Notes: generated by a model not told the origin, from the letters alone. A DNA stretch of 64,000 bases from Planctomycetota bacterium (GCA_016197205.1 JACPWG010000142.1:100537-164536); one strand, 5' to 3'. Counted from the first letter of the stretch, positions 42,134 to 51,845 are shown. Translations and numbers: made by a program.

Positions 42134-44206
42134 CTACCCCTGCGCCGCCGGAGATGGCGGCCCTCCCCAGGAGCTGCGACGCCGCCCACCGCGGCGCCGA
42201 CGTCGCCGTCTCGCCGTGCCCGTCGCCTCCCCGGCCGGTTCTTCCGGAGCGCCACCGGGCGGCAGAGACTCGTTGGCTTCGGGGGCATCCTCGAGCCACG
42301 CCTCACCCGCACCCGGCTCCTTCGAAGGCAGTTCTGGGCCCTCCTCTCCGCCGGCCGGCTCGGGTCGCGCCGCTCGCCCCGCCTCGGGGAGGTCCCCGTG
42401 TCCAGCCTCGTGCCCCGTCCCCGCCCCATGGGCATGGCCGGCCGCATGCGGAGCCGGATGCGCGCCCGCAGGGCTCGGTGCGTGCCCCGGCGCGAAGACG
42501 GTCCCTCCACCGCCTCCACTGCCTCCCCCGGCATGGGCGCCTCCCGTGCCGCCGTTTCCGCCGCTCCCGGCGGTCCCGCTTCCGCCGCCGACGCCCGCGG
42601 GCCGGATGAGGCCGGACCGCGTGATGTCCATTTCCTTGATGCGGCGCAACCGCGTGATCAAACGGGGCGAACCGGGCGTGCGGCGAAAGCCGCGCCCTTT
42701 GAGCGCGAGCGACAGGGCATCGATCGTCACTCCCCGGCCGTGACTGTGGGCGAAGAGTCGGCGGAACACTTCGAGGATCTCGTCGTGTGGGGCCGTGTGG
42801 GCCTCGCGCAGCGGCGGCTCTCCCGCTTCGCTGGAGTCGCGGGCCGCCGCGTCCCCGGCCGAAGCCTCCTGCCGAGGCGGGCCGGACGGTCCGACGGCGC
42901 CCGGCGCGCGGTGGATCTGCGCCTCGCGCGAGTACGGATACCGGACGGGACCGGAGGCGGCGCGGAACGGGGCCACCTCTTGCGGCGCCGGGAGTTCCCG
43001 GGACACCGGCACTCCGGGCGGGAGAGGGGCCGGCGCTTGCGGGTGCATTTCCCGGCTCCCCACGGACTCTCGCGGGCCCGCCGCCTCCCTCGGCACAGGC
43101 CCTTCCCTCGGCTGCGGCGCCTCCCGGAGCATGGGGGACATTCTCGGCAACGGCGCATCCTCGCGCCGACCCCGGCCGCCGCGGCTGCCGCGACCGCCGC
43201 GTCGGCGACGACCATCCCGGGGCGTGCGCAGCGGATCCGCGAGCGCCGCCGGGGTCAGGCCCAGCAGCGCCATGTACGACACGCGGCGAAAGGAGACGCC
43301 GAGGCTCGAGGCGACGTCGCCGACCGCATCGAACGCCTGATCGTCAGTGATGATCTCGAGCAGGTCCCCATGACGCGCGCTCGCGAGCCACACCCCGGCC
43401 GACACGGCGATGCGGAGGTCGCTCCAGTCCCGTACGCCCGCGGCCGGCGCGCTGTGCACCAGGTGGGCGCCCTTCGAAGCGAGCAGGCGCGCCGTATCGC
43501 TGCCGATCACGCGCCAGTTGCCGACTGCGACCAGCTCGGTCGCCGTCCCGCCCCAGTCCAGCGCAAGCTGCGCGAATACGGCCGCGATGTGCTCGGCCCG
43601 GCTGGCGTTTTCGACGTCAAAAAAAACAATCCTCCGCGCGGACGGCAGCGGACGCGGCGGCGGCGGCGGCTCGACGCGCGCCGCGAAGCCGGGCTCCGGA
43701 ATCGACAGCGCGGGCGGGGGCTCCGGGGTTGCGAAAGCAGGGACCGGCCGGCTCGCGCTCCCGGGACCCGGACCCGGACCGGGCGCCCAGGGTCGCTCGT
43801 CCTGCGACGCCGCGGCCTCCGCCGGCGGCGCTTCGGTCCACGACGCGCCCCCGGGCTCGACCACGTCCGGAGGCGAAGGCTCCTGCTCGAGGGCGGGACG
43901 CGACGCAGCGTCGGTCGCGGAGACGAACGCGGAGGGCGTGTCGGGGACGGGCTCGACGACCGGCGCTTCCTCGGCGTCGATCGGCAGCCCCCTCGACTCC
44001 TCCTCCGGGAACAACGGGAGCGCGACTTTCTCCCTCGCGGTCCCCTCCGTCTCGCGCCCCACCGCCGCTTGTTCCCCTTGCGCTGCCGAGGCCGGCGCCG
44101 ACTCGAGCGGCTCGACCTTCGGCAACGCCTCCTCGCTCCGTTTGACGACGGAGGACTTGGTCGGCCTCCGGCGCTTCACGGGTTCTTTCTTCTTGGGCGT
44201 CCTCAT
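42134..44206 (-). CDS. NYN-domain (PIN-like) nuclease with RGG regions and LOTUS-like tail
   Basis: 690 aa. After a Pro/Ala/Glu-rich region, an NYN domain (about 190-310) shows the acidic sites FFDVEN, DWSDLRIA and ITDDQAFD of PIN-like RNases. It is followed by an RGG-rich stretch (RRRRGGRGSRGGRGRRED, near 335), then a linker, and a small helical region (VTIDALSLALKGRGFRRTPG, near 475-520) that resembles OST-HTH/LOTUS domains. A basic C-terminal tail (RRRRRRRGGRRR) ends the protein. The combination is expected for an RNA-acting enzyme. AGGAGGTGAA lies just before ATG 44206. Confidence 0.8.
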   Translation of the reverse strand: MRTPKKKEPVKRRRPTKSSVVKRSEEALPKVEPLESAPASAAQGEQAAVGRETEGTAREKVALPLFPEEESRGLPIDAEEAPVVEPVPDTPSAFVSATDAASRPALEQEPSPPDVVEPGGASWTEAPPAEAAASQDERPWAPGPGPGPGSASRPVPAFATPEPPPALSIPEPGFAARVEPPPPPRPLPSARRIVFFDVENASRAEHIAAVFAQLALDWGGTATELVAVGNWRVIGSDTARLLASKGAHLVHSAPAAGVRDWSDLRIAVSAGVWLASARHGDLLEIITDDQAFDAVGDVASSLGVSFRRVSYMALLGLTPAALADPLRTPRDGRRRRGGRGSRGGRGRREDAPLPRMSPMLREAPQPREGPVPREAAGPRESVGSREMHPQAPAPLPPGVPVSRELPAPQEVAPFRAASGPVRYPYSREAQIHRAPGAVGPSGPPRQEASAGDAAARDSSEAGEPPLREAHTAPHDEILEVFRRLFAHSHGRGVTIDALSLALKGRGFRRTPGSPRLITRLRRIKEMDITRSGLIRPAGVGGGSGTAGSGGNGGTGGAHAGGGSGGGGGTVFAPGHAPSPAGAHPAPHAAGHAHGAGTGHEAGHGDLPEAGRAARPEPAGGEEGPELPSKEPGAGEAWLEDAPEANESLPPGGAPEEPAGEATGTARRRRRRRGGRRRSSWGGPPSPAAQG

Positions 44207-44255
44207 TTCACCTCCTGCACCTTCCTCATCCTGTGTCGGTCCAGCGCCGGGGCAG

Positions 44256-44284
44256 ATTGTACATCCTCCCCCGCCGGACGGCAA
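44256..44284 (-). promoter_or_regulatory. Candidate promoter of the NYN gene
   Basis: On the minus strand TTGCCG (44284-44279), 17-base spacer, TACAAT (44261-44256), about 50 bases from ATG 44206. Confidence 0.5.
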
Positions 44285-44497
44285 TACATCCCGGTGGGAC
44301 CCCGGGGTGATTGCGATTGACCCGCCAACCCCATTTCGGTATAGACAGGCCGTCCTCTCGGCCGGCACGGCCGGGGCGCGTTCCCCGGGACGCCTCCCCC
44401 GGTCGGGCCGCGGCCGCGCCGCGCCGGCCAGCGAGCGCTCCGTCCGACATGGCCACCCCCCGGGCACCCTTTCGCGGCCCTGCGCAAAAGAGTCCAT

Positions 44498-44762
44498 GAC
44501 CCGAACTGAGATTAAACTCGACCGAGGGCCGCAAAGGGCTGGCTCATGGCCCCGCGTCCCGGCTGGACGCGGGCGAAATTTGAGATTTGAAATTTGACTT
44601 TTTTAACAATTTGAAATTCGGCCCAGCCGTGTGGGTCGAAGGCGAGACCTTTACACAGAGACGCGGAGACGCAGAGGCCGGGCGCTGAGTCCACCGTACT
44701 CTACCGGCGAGGATCTCTGGCAACGCACGGAGAGATCGATTTTGGCTTCACTTCGGCTTATC
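44498..44762 (+). repeat. 240-bp dispersed repeat, copy C
   Basis: Copy C of the family, with a short extra AT-rich insertion (GACTTTTTTAACAATTTG) before the shared core. It lies in the 44207-45020 gap between divergent genes. The rest of the gap, 44763-45020, contains GC-rich inverted words (GTGCTAC/GTAGCAC near 44940) and no supported gene. Confidence 0.9.
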
Positions 44763-45020
44763 GAAAAAGGTTGCACCCTTTCGCGGCGTCGGCGCAATCA
44801 AGAAATGCTCCTTCTCCGCCCGACTCGCGCGATCCGCGCAAGCCAGGGGGAGAAATGGCCACCCTCTCCCCTCCTGGAGAAGAGGGGCGGGCCTTCGCCC
44901 GCCGAAGCGGGCTACGGCCCGCGAAGGCGGGGTGAGGGGTGCTACAAGCGTAGCACCCGCGTTCGCTTGGGGTCGCGGTGACCCGCGTTGGGGAAGCAAT
45001 CGTGGAGGCCGGGCCGCCGC

Positions 45021-45548
45021 ATGGATCGAGACACGCTGGCCGAGCTGGTCCACGCCCGCCAGGCGGAGATCTTTCGCTACCTCCGGTACCTCGGGGCCCT
45101 GGACGCGGGCGTGGCCGAAGACCTGGCGCAGGAGACGTTTCTCGCCGCCTTCCGGAGCACGGCGCCTCCCCCGCTCGACGACGAGCGGGCCTGCGCGGCC
45201 TGGCTGCGGGGAATCGCGCGCAACCTCTTTCTCATGCATTGCCGCCGCGCCCGGGCGAATCCCGTACGGACCGACGAGGCGACGATCGAGCGGGCGGAGG
45301 CCTTCTGGGCGACCCGCTTCTTGCGAAGCGGTGACGGTTTCGAGTACATCGAAGCCCTGCGCGCCTGCGTGTCCGGGCTCTCGGAGCGGGCCCGCCGACT
45401 CCTCGACCTCTGCTACGCCCAGCGGAAGTCCAGGGACGAGATGGCCCGAAGCCTCGACATGAGCGAGGACGGGATCAAGTCGATGCTGAGGCGCACGCGG
45501 GCGGCCCTGGCCGAGTGCGTCCGGAGACGGCTGGCCGAGGCGACGTGA
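45021..45548 (+). CDS. ECF-type RNA polymerase sigma factor
   Basis: 175 aa. Region 2: EIFRYLRYL, DLAQETFLAAFRS and WLRGIARNLFLMHCRRAR. Region 4: LSERARRLLDLCYAQRKSRD and DEMARSLDMSEDGIKSMLRR. The start ATG 45021 has GGAGG 12 bases upstream; a TTG at 44988 would lengthen it by 11 residues. The FecR-type protein follows 22 bases downstream, the usual layout of an ECF sigma with a membrane regulator. Expected to direct transcription of a specific gene set, whose members I cannot determine. Confidence 0.93.
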   Translation: MDRDTLAELVHARQAEIFRYLRYLGALDAGVAEDLAQETFLAAFRSTAPPPLDDERACAAWLRGIARNLFLMHCRRARANPVRTDEATIERAEAFWATRFLRSGDGFEYIEALRACVSGLSERARRLLDLCYAQRKSRDEMARSLDMSEDGIKSMLRRTRAALAECVRRRLAEAT

Positions 45549-45570
45549 CCCGCGAGGGAAGGAAACGCCG

Positions 45571-47328
45571 ATGTCCGACGAGGCTGACCGGCTGATCGAC
45601 GTGCTCCTCCGCGAAACCCTCGGGTCCGAGGGTCCGCCGGACGTGACGGCGCAGGTCCTTGCGCGGGCGTATCCGGCGCAGGCCGCGGGCCGCCCGCCCG
45701 TGTCCGTCCCGCGACCCGCCTCCGCGCGGAGCTGGGCCCTCCGGGCGCTCGCGGCCACCGCCGCCGCGTGCGCGCTTTTCGGCGGGGCCGCGCTCCGGCT
45801 CGCCCTGCGCGCCGGCAGCTACCCCGCGCCCGCCGGCACGGGGGCGTTCGTCGTCGCGGACCAGGGACCGCTCCGCCGCGGCGCGCGCGTGAGCACCGCG
45901 GGGGCCCCCGCGGCACTCACGCTCGGCGGGTACTGCGACGTGGAAATGGGACCCAACAGCTCGCTGCGCGTGGACGGCGCGGAGCGGGCCGAGGAACTCT
46001 TCCTCGACGGCGGGTCCGTCCACTGCCGCGTGGAGGCCGGGCAGGGACGGTTCGCCGTCCGCACCGAAGTCGGCGCCGTCTCCGTGACCGGGACGGAGTT
46101 TTCCGTGAAGCTGCTCGAACCGATAGGAGAGAGAGCCATGCAAGGTCGCCAGATGCTCGTGCAAGTCGCGGTGGGCACGGTTCTCCTGGCCGGAGCGTGG
46201 GGCTCGACCACGCTCCACGCGGGAGACGAAAAAAAAGTCCCGGACGGCGGCGCCCTCGTCGGCGTGGTCGTCGCCAAGGGGGAAACCTGGATCGAGGTAC
46301 GGGGGGAGGAACCCAAAGAGACGCGCAAGTACGTGCCGGAGTGGCGCGGCGGCTCGCCCCAGGACGGCGGCGGGCTCGACCCCGGGATGCTGAAGCGGCT
46401 CCGGGAAGTGCTTGTCGGGTCCCGCGTCAAGCTGGAATGGAAAGCGGATGAGCGCCCCCGCGTGCTCCGCCTCGACGTGCTGGCGCCCCCTCCCGAAAAC
46501 GGGAGCGAGCCGGCGGCAGGCGGGGCCGAGGCCGGACGCGAAGAGGGGAAGGAGCCGGGGAAGGGTGCGGCGGTCGCCGCCGGCGAGGACGGGAAGAGGG
46601 AGAACGGCTCGGACGAGGGGCCGTCGGTAGACGGTGAACGCAAAGGGGGGGACCGGGAAGGAGGTGGAGTGGCGGACCGGAAGCCGGGGGACGGCGAGCG
46701 TCGGCCCGGCGAGGGGGACCGCAAGGGGGCCGACGGCCGGCGCGAGCCGGGCGACCCGGAGCGCGACGGGGGCGGCTTCGTCGAAGGCATCGTGACCGCC
46801 AAGGGAGACGACTGGGTCGAGGTGAAGGGCCTGCCGGGCAACGAAACGCGCCGCTACCACGCGCTGTGGGTCGGCGGCGGTCCCAAGGACGGCGGCGGTC
46901 CCGACAAGGAAATGCTCCGACAGATCCGCGAGGTCCCGGTCATGGCCCGCGTCGGGCTCCAGTGGAAGTTCGAAGAGCACCTGCGCGTCGTGCAGATGAG
47001 AGTGCTCGGCGGCGACCGGCGGCCCGGCCCCGGCGGACCGGGCGAACCCGCGAACGAAGATCGGGGAGGGCTGGTCGGCCTGGTGGCGAACAAGGGGGAA
47101 GACTGGATCGAAATCCGGCCCGAGAACGGCGGGCCCGCCGAACGGTTCGTCGCCCGCCGCATTCCGCCCGATGCCAAGCACGGCGTCGGCCCGGAGAAGG
47201 AGTACCTGGGCCAGCTTCGGAGGGTCACGAACGGAGATCGCGTGCGCATCGAGTGGAAGCTGATGGACGGGAAGCGCGTCTTCCTTGGGATCATGAAGCT
47301 GGGACGCGAGGGTCGCGAGCGGCGCTAG
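45571..47328 (+). CDS. FecR-like membrane protein with three repeated domains
   Basis: 585 aa. One hydrophobic segment (RALAATAAACALFGGAALRL, near 56-78) separates a short cytoplasmic part from a FecR-like beta domain (GAFVVADQGPLRRGARV, SVTGTEFSVKLLEP, VAVGTVLLAGAWG). Then three copies of an approximately 80-residue domain at about 226-308, 400-487 and 498-580, each with AKG/NKG-x-x-WIEV, a GG or HG loop and a RVxLxWK strand (VKLEWKADE, VGLQWKFEE, VRIEWKLMD). Linkers are Gly/Glu/Arg rich. Probably the cognate regulator or sensor of the ECF sigma factor just upstream. GGAAGGA precedes ATG 45571. Confidence 0.85.
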   Translation: MSDEADRLIDVLLRETLGSEGPPDVTAQVLARAYPAQAAGRPPVSVPRPASARSWALRALAATAAACALFGGAALRLALRAGSYPAPAGTGAFVVADQGPLRRGARVSTAGAPAALTLGGYCDVEMGPNSSLRVDGAERAEELFLDGGSVHCRVEAGQGRFAVRTEVGAVSVTGTEFSVKLLEPIGERAMQGRQMLVQVAVGTVLLAGAWGSTTLHAGDEKKVPDGGALVGVVVAKGETWIEVRGEEPKETRKYVPEWRGGSPQDGGGLDPGMLKRLREVLVGSRVKLEWKADERPRVLRLDVLAPPPENGSEPAAGGAEAGREEGKEPGKGAAVAAGEDGKRENGSDEGPSVDGERKGGDREGGGVADRKPGDGERRPGEGDRKGADGRREPGDPERDGGGFVEGIVTAKGDDWVEVKGLPGNETRRYHALWVGGGPKDGGGPDKEMLRQIREVPVMARVGLQWKFEEHLRVVQMRVLGGDRRPGPGGPGEPANEDRGGLVGLVANKGEDWIEIRPENGGPAERFVARRIPPDAKHGVGPEKEYLGQLRRVTNGDRVRIEWKLMDGKRVFLGIMKLGREGRERR

Positions 47329-47430
47329 ACGAATCCCCCCGGGGGACTCGAGCGGTCCGCGCGAGTCTCCCGGGGATAGGGTTCGGGGGGGAGGGGAGCC
47401 ACAAACGTACCACGCGCGTTCGTCTCAAAT

Positions 47431-47672
47431 GACCCGAATTGAGGCTAGACTCGACCGAAGGCGACAAGTGGCTAGATCATGGCTCCGCGTCCCCACCAGA
47501 CGCAGGCAAAATTTGAAATTTGAAATTCGGACCGGTCGTGTGGGTCGAATGCGAGACTCTTACACAGAGACGCGGAGACGCAGAGGCCGGGCGCTGAGTC
47601 CACTGTCCTCTACCGGCGATAATCGCTGGCGAGGCACTGAGTGATCGACTCTAGCTTCCCTTCGGCTTGCTG
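47431..47672 (+). repeat. 240-bp dispersed repeat, copy D
   Basis: Copy D of the family, between the FecR gene and the TPR-pseudokinase gene, in the same orientation as the others. The short words ACGTACCACGCGCGTTCG before it resemble those before copy C. The gap 47329-47813 holds only this repeat and a promoter. Confidence 0.9.
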
Positions 47673-47747
47673 TTCGTCTTGGGTCGCGGCTACCCACGTT
47701 TGGCCGCCGCGGTCGCGGCCCCAACCGCGAACCCGCGCAGGGGATGC

Positions 47748-47777
47748 TTGACCTCCCGTCCGGGGACACGCTAGAAT
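47748..47777 (+). promoter_or_regulatory. Promoter of the TPR-pseudokinase gene
   Basis: TTGACC (47748-47753), 18-base spacer, TAGAAT (47772-47777), about 35 bases before the start codon. It shares both spacer length and -10 box with two other promoters in this window. Confidence 0.7.
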
Positions 47778-47813
47778 CTGGCCGACACCTCCGGCTCGAT
47801 TCGATGCGTGGCC

Positions 47814-50800
47814 ATGACCGCCGATTCCGTGGATGCCCTCGTTCGGGAAGCACTCGAGCGCGCCCGCCAGGGAGATCTCGCGGGGGCCATCGCCATCCTC
47901 GACCGCGCCGTCGAGGCCGAGCCGCGGTCCGCCGTGGCGCTCTGCAACCGCGCCGTGCTCCTTTACACCCAGCGAAGGCTGCAGGAGTCGCGAAACGATT
48001 TCGTCCGGGCTCTGGCCGTCTCGCCGGGCCTCCCCCGCGCGGTCGAAGGCCTGCGACGGATCGAACGGAAGGAGCGGCAAACCGGTCGGGTCGGCATCCC
48101 GCTTCTCGACCCGGATGCGCCGCCGGAGCCGGCCTCACCCGCCACGGCTTCGCCCCGTGCAACCGACCCCACGGACGCGCGGACGACGGCCCCCCCTCCA
48201 ACGCTCCAGCCCACGTTCGAGGTCGACCTGCAGGGACAGGAAAACCCGCGCACGTCGCACGCCCTTGCCGTCGACGCAGCGCCCCCTCCGGCCCCACTCG
48301 CGCCTCCAACCGAGGACTCCACCGGTTCAGCATGGAGCCCGGACCCGATGGCCGGCCCCTTGTACCCGCCCGCATGTGTTTCCCCGGCCTCACCACCGGC
48401 GCTCACCATCGATTCGGCCTTCTTCGGGGCTTCGGATCACGCCGCTGCCCTCTTGTCGCCCGCGATCGGCGGAGGACCGGCTTCAGCCCCACCGGCGCCC
48501 GACACGAAGCCGAACGCACGCACGGAAGAGTATCTCTTGTCCGAGGACGAACGGCCCGTCCTCATCCCGTCGATTCCCGAAGACGATGCCATCGGGGGTT
48601 TGCCCGAGCTGCCTTCGTTGAGTGAACCGCCACCGACCCTGGCGACACCACAAATGGGCGCTTGGACGCCGACGGCAGCGCCTGCACTGTCGGAATCGTC
48701 GCCGCCTCAGCCGTCGCCTTCGCCTTCGCCGGTCCCCTTCCCCGTCCTGGCGGAACAGGCCACGGATCCGGTCGACGCGCCGCCGAGCCCTGCCGGCGGT
48801 CCGACCTCTGACGCCACAACGGCCCGCGTCGAGGAGCTTCCTGCGCCCAGCTTGTCCTCCGAAGCGCAGAGCGAGCGGGACCTCCCCTTGGTCGAGCCGC
48901 TGCCTGCGGCCCGCGAGGCGGTGCACCCGGAAGCGCCACCGTCGCCCGCGCCGGCGTGCGAGCCGCCCCCTCCGCCCCAGTCGCCGCCTCCGCCCCCTCC
49001 GCCCCAGTCGCCGCCCACGCCTTCGCCCCCGCGGAACTCCGCGCCGCCGACCTCGGACGCGACGCCCCCGTGGCTCGCTCCGCCGCCCCTCCCTCCACAG
49101 CCCTCGACCGTGGCTCAAGCGGCCACGGGACTGGACCTCGTTGCCCAACCGCCTCCCCCTCAGGTCGACACCACCACCCGAGACTCGACGGCCGGCACCT
49201 CGAAGGGGACCTCACGAGTTCGGGCGCCGGGCGCGCCCGCCGAGGCCTCAGCCTCCGGCGACCGTGCGACCCGCTCTCCCTCGCCGGACACGCGACGTGC
49301 CTCCGCGTCCGCGTCCGCGCCTTCTTTCTCGCCGCCTCCGTCTCGACCCGCGAGCGCGGGTCCGCAGGTCGCGCCCCTCGCCACCCCCAGTCCGGCCAAG
49401 GGGCATGCAAGCATGGCCACGGCCACCCCGACGCCGACCCCCGTCGCCGCCCGCCCCCACCCCCGGGTCCAGGCCTCGACCGAGGCCGCGACGCCCCGCG
49501 GCATCTGGCGCACCGGCGAACGTCTCGTCGGCGAGGTCAGCGAGTACGAGGTGCGGCGCGTGCTCGCGAGGACCGAGCGGGGGATCCTCTACGAGGCGCA
49601 GGACCGCCGCCTCGAGGCCGCGGTCGCCCTCAAGGTCCCGTTCGTGCACGGCAAGCTCGGCGTGCACGCGCGGGACCGCTTCGCGGCCGCGGCGGGCGGC
49701 TGGATCGAGCTGGGCCCCCATCCCAACCTCGTGGCCGCGCACAATGCCGATTGCCTGCGCGGCTGCCTCTGCGTGGTCACCGAGGTGGTCCCCGGCGCCG
49801 CCGTGCTCGAGGCCGTCCGGGAACGACGCTTCACGGGCGTCGCGGGCGCGATCGACTTGGGCCTCCAGTGCTGTGAAGCGTTGCTCCACGCGCACCTGCA
49901 CGGCGTCCTCCACGGCAACCTCACCCCCGGCAACGTGCTCGTCGACGAGGACGGCGCGCTCAAGGTGACCGACTTCGCCGTCGGCCGCGTCCCTTGGGAG
50001 GAGACCGCGCCCGCCGGGTCCGACCCGAAGGGCCGCCCCGGCCCGCCCGCCGGCAAGCCCCCCCTCCGCGGCCTGCCGCCCTACCTCGCCCCCGAGCTCT
50101 TCGAGCCCGCCGCCGAGCCCACGATCGCCTCGGACGTCTACGCCTTCGGGTGCGTCCTTTTCGCCGTCGCCTGCGGGCGCCCTCCGTTCGCCGACGAAAA
50201 AAAATATGGCAGCGACCCGGTCACGAGCCTCCGCCTGCAGCACGAACGCGACGAGCCGCCCGACCCGCGCCGGCTGAACCCTGCGATCCCGGACCGGCTG
50301 GCCTCCCTCCTCCTCGGCTGCCTCCGGAAGCTGCGCACGCGCCGCCCAGACAATTTCGAGGAGGTCCGCCGGGCGCTCTTGGAGGCCTATGCCGAGGCGG
50401 CCGGCCGGCCCTACGCCCGCCCCCGCCCGCAGCCCGGCGCCCTGGGCGCCAACGACCTCGCCCGACGCGGCATGGCGTATCGCTTCGTCGGCCAGCTCCA
50501 GCGGGCCCTCGAGGCGCTGGACCGCGCCCTGCAGCTCAACCCCGCGGCCATTCGCGCCTACCGCAACCGCTCCATCGTCCGGCGCGAGTTGAACGACCTT
50601 CGCGGCGCGCGCGAGGACGCCGAAAAGGCGATCGCCCTCAACGCGCGCTACGCCGAGGCCTACGTGCAGCGCGGCATCCTGCGCCAAGCGGAGAGCGCGG
50701 GCCGCCTCTCGCTCGCGGACTTCGAAAAGGCCATCGAACTGAACATGCACATCCTCGAAGCCTGGCTCGCGCGCGCGACCTACCACATGGGGCGGCGCCA

Positions 50801-51845
50801 GTTCCACCTCGCCATCGAGGACCTCGACTCCGCCGTGAGCCACTGGCCCGGCGAGCCCACGCCCCTCTGGTTGCGCGCCGTCTCGCGGGAACAGTTCGGC
50901 CAGATCGCCGGCGCCGTGGACGATTACCTCCGCGCGCTGCAAGCGGACGAGGGGTACGTCGACCGCTGGTACGAGCAGGAGGGGCCCGCCTCCTCGCGGA
51001 AGTGCGTGCTCGGCAAGAAGCAGCTCGCGGAGGCGCTCCGGCGGCGCCCGGCCGATCCGCGCTTCCTGTTTTATCGTGGCCGGTACCGCGAGTCCAAGGG
51101 GCAGGCCCTCCTCGCGCTACAGGACTATCGCCGCGCACTCGAGCTCGAGCCCAACCTGGAAAAGGCCTATGCCGAGCGCTGGCGCGGCTACCAGGAGGAC
51201 CGGGAACGCCGCCTCGCCGCGGAGATCGCCCGGCTCTGCGAGCAGGAGCCGGTGCCGCCCGCTCCGGCCTCCGCCGGGAACGGCCCGACCACCGGCGGCG
51301 CGGGCACGGGTCCTGGGGCAACGACGCCGGCGCCCTTGGAGCCCCCCCCGGACGACGCGGGGGCGGGGGCCTGGGCGGAGTACGAGGCGGCCGAGATGCT
51401 CGTGGAGAGAAAGTCCTCCGACCCCGGCTCCTACCTCCTGCGCGGGCAGGCCCGCCTCGGGTTGGAGGACGTGCCCGGCGCCCTCGCGGATTTCACGCGT
51501 GCGGTCGAGTTGGACCCGAACTGCGGCGAGGCCTATCGCCTCCGCGCCCCGCTCCGGGCGCTGCAAGGCGACCTCGCGGGCGCCCGGCGGGACCTCGACG
51601 AGGCCGTGCAGCTCAATCCGCGGAACGCGTCGGCGTACTACGATCGCGCGATCCTGCTTCGGGACCGAGCCGAAGGGGCGGCCGCACTGCACGACCTGGA
51701 CACCGCCCTCAAGCTCGAGCCGGGCAACGTCGTCTTTCTCCGTCTGCGGGGCCAGGTCCGCGGCATGGAAGGGGACCCGAAAGGCGCGCGCGCCGACCTG
51801 GAAGAGGCCGATCGCCTGGAGGGGAAGGGCGTGCAGGAAGGCTGA
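47814..51845 (+). CDS. TPR protein with internal pseudokinase
   Basis: 1343 aa. An N-terminal TPR-like domain (ARQGDLAGAIAILDRAVEAE) precedes a Pro/Ser-rich region of about 460 residues. A kinase-like domain (about 580-880) retains VALKVP and a glycine-poor loop, but the catalytic HRD is replaced by HGN (HGNLTPGN near 700) and DFG by DFA, so phosphotransfer is unlikely. After it come many TPRs (AYRNRSIVRRELNDLRGARE, DFEKAIELNMHILEAWLA, and more up to the end). It may act as a scaffold that binds signalling proteins. ATG 47814 is used; a GTG at 47808 is in frame. No membrane segment. Confidence 0.85.
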   Translation: MTADSVDALVREALERARQGDLAGAIAILDRAVEAEPRSAVALCNRAVLLYTQRRLQESRNDFVRALAVSPGLPRAVEGLRRIERKERQTGRVGIPLLDPDAPPEPASPATASPRATDPTDARTTAPPPTLQPTFEVDLQGQENPRTSHALAVDAAPPPAPLAPPTEDSTGSAWSPDPMAGPLYPPACVSPASPPALTIDSAFFGASDHAAALLSPAIGGGPASAPPAPDTKPNARTEEYLLSEDERPVLIPSIPEDDAIGGLPELPSLSEPPPTLATPQMGAWTPTAAPALSESSPPQPSPSPSPVPFPVLAEQATDPVDAPPSPAGGPTSDATTARVEELPAPSLSSEAQSERDLPLVEPLPAAREAVHPEAPPSPAPACEPPPPPQSPPPPPPPQSPPTPSPPRNSAPPTSDATPPWLAPPPLPPQPSTVAQAATGLDLVAQPPPPQVDTTTRDSTAGTSKGTSRVRAPGAPAEASASGDRATRSPSPDTRRASASASAPSFSPPPSRPASAGPQVAPLATPSPAKGHASMATATPTPTPVAARPHPRVQASTEAATPRGIWRTGERLVGEVSEYEVRRVLARTERGILYEAQDRRLEAAVALKVPFVHGKLGVHARDRFAAAAGGWIELGPHPNLVAAHNADCLRGCLCVVTEVVPGAAVLEAVRERRFTGVAGAIDLGLQCCEALLHAHLHGVLHGNLTPGNVLVDEDGALKVTDFAVGRVPWEETAPAGSDPKGRPGPPAGKPPLRGLPPYLAPELFEPAAEPTIASDVYAFGCVLFAVACGRPPFADEKKYGSDPVTSLRLQHERDEPPDPRRLNPAIPDRLASLLLGCLRKLRTRRPDNFEEVRRALLEAYAEAAGRPYARPRPQPGALGANDLARRGMAYRFVGQLQRALEALDRALQLNPAAIRAYRNRSIVRRELNDLRGAREDAEKAIALNARYAEAYVQRGILRQAESAGRLSLADFEKAIELNMHILEAWLARATYHMGRRQFHLAIEDLDSAVSHWPGEPTPLWLRAVSREQFGQIAGAVDDYLRALQADEGYVDRWYEQEGPASSRKCVLGKKQLAEALRRRPADPRFLFYRGRYRESKGQALLALQDYRRALELEPNLEKAYAERWRGYQEDRERRLAAEIARLCEQEPVPPAPASAGNGPTTGGAGTGPGATTPAPLEPPPDDAGAGAWAEYEAAEMLVERKSSDPGSYLLRGQARLGLEDVPGALADFTRAVELDPNCGEAYRLRAPLRALQGDLAGARRDLDEAVQLNPRNASAYYDRAILLRDRAEGAAALHDLDTALKLEPGNVVFLRLRGQVRGMEGDPKGARADLEEADRLEGKGVQEG

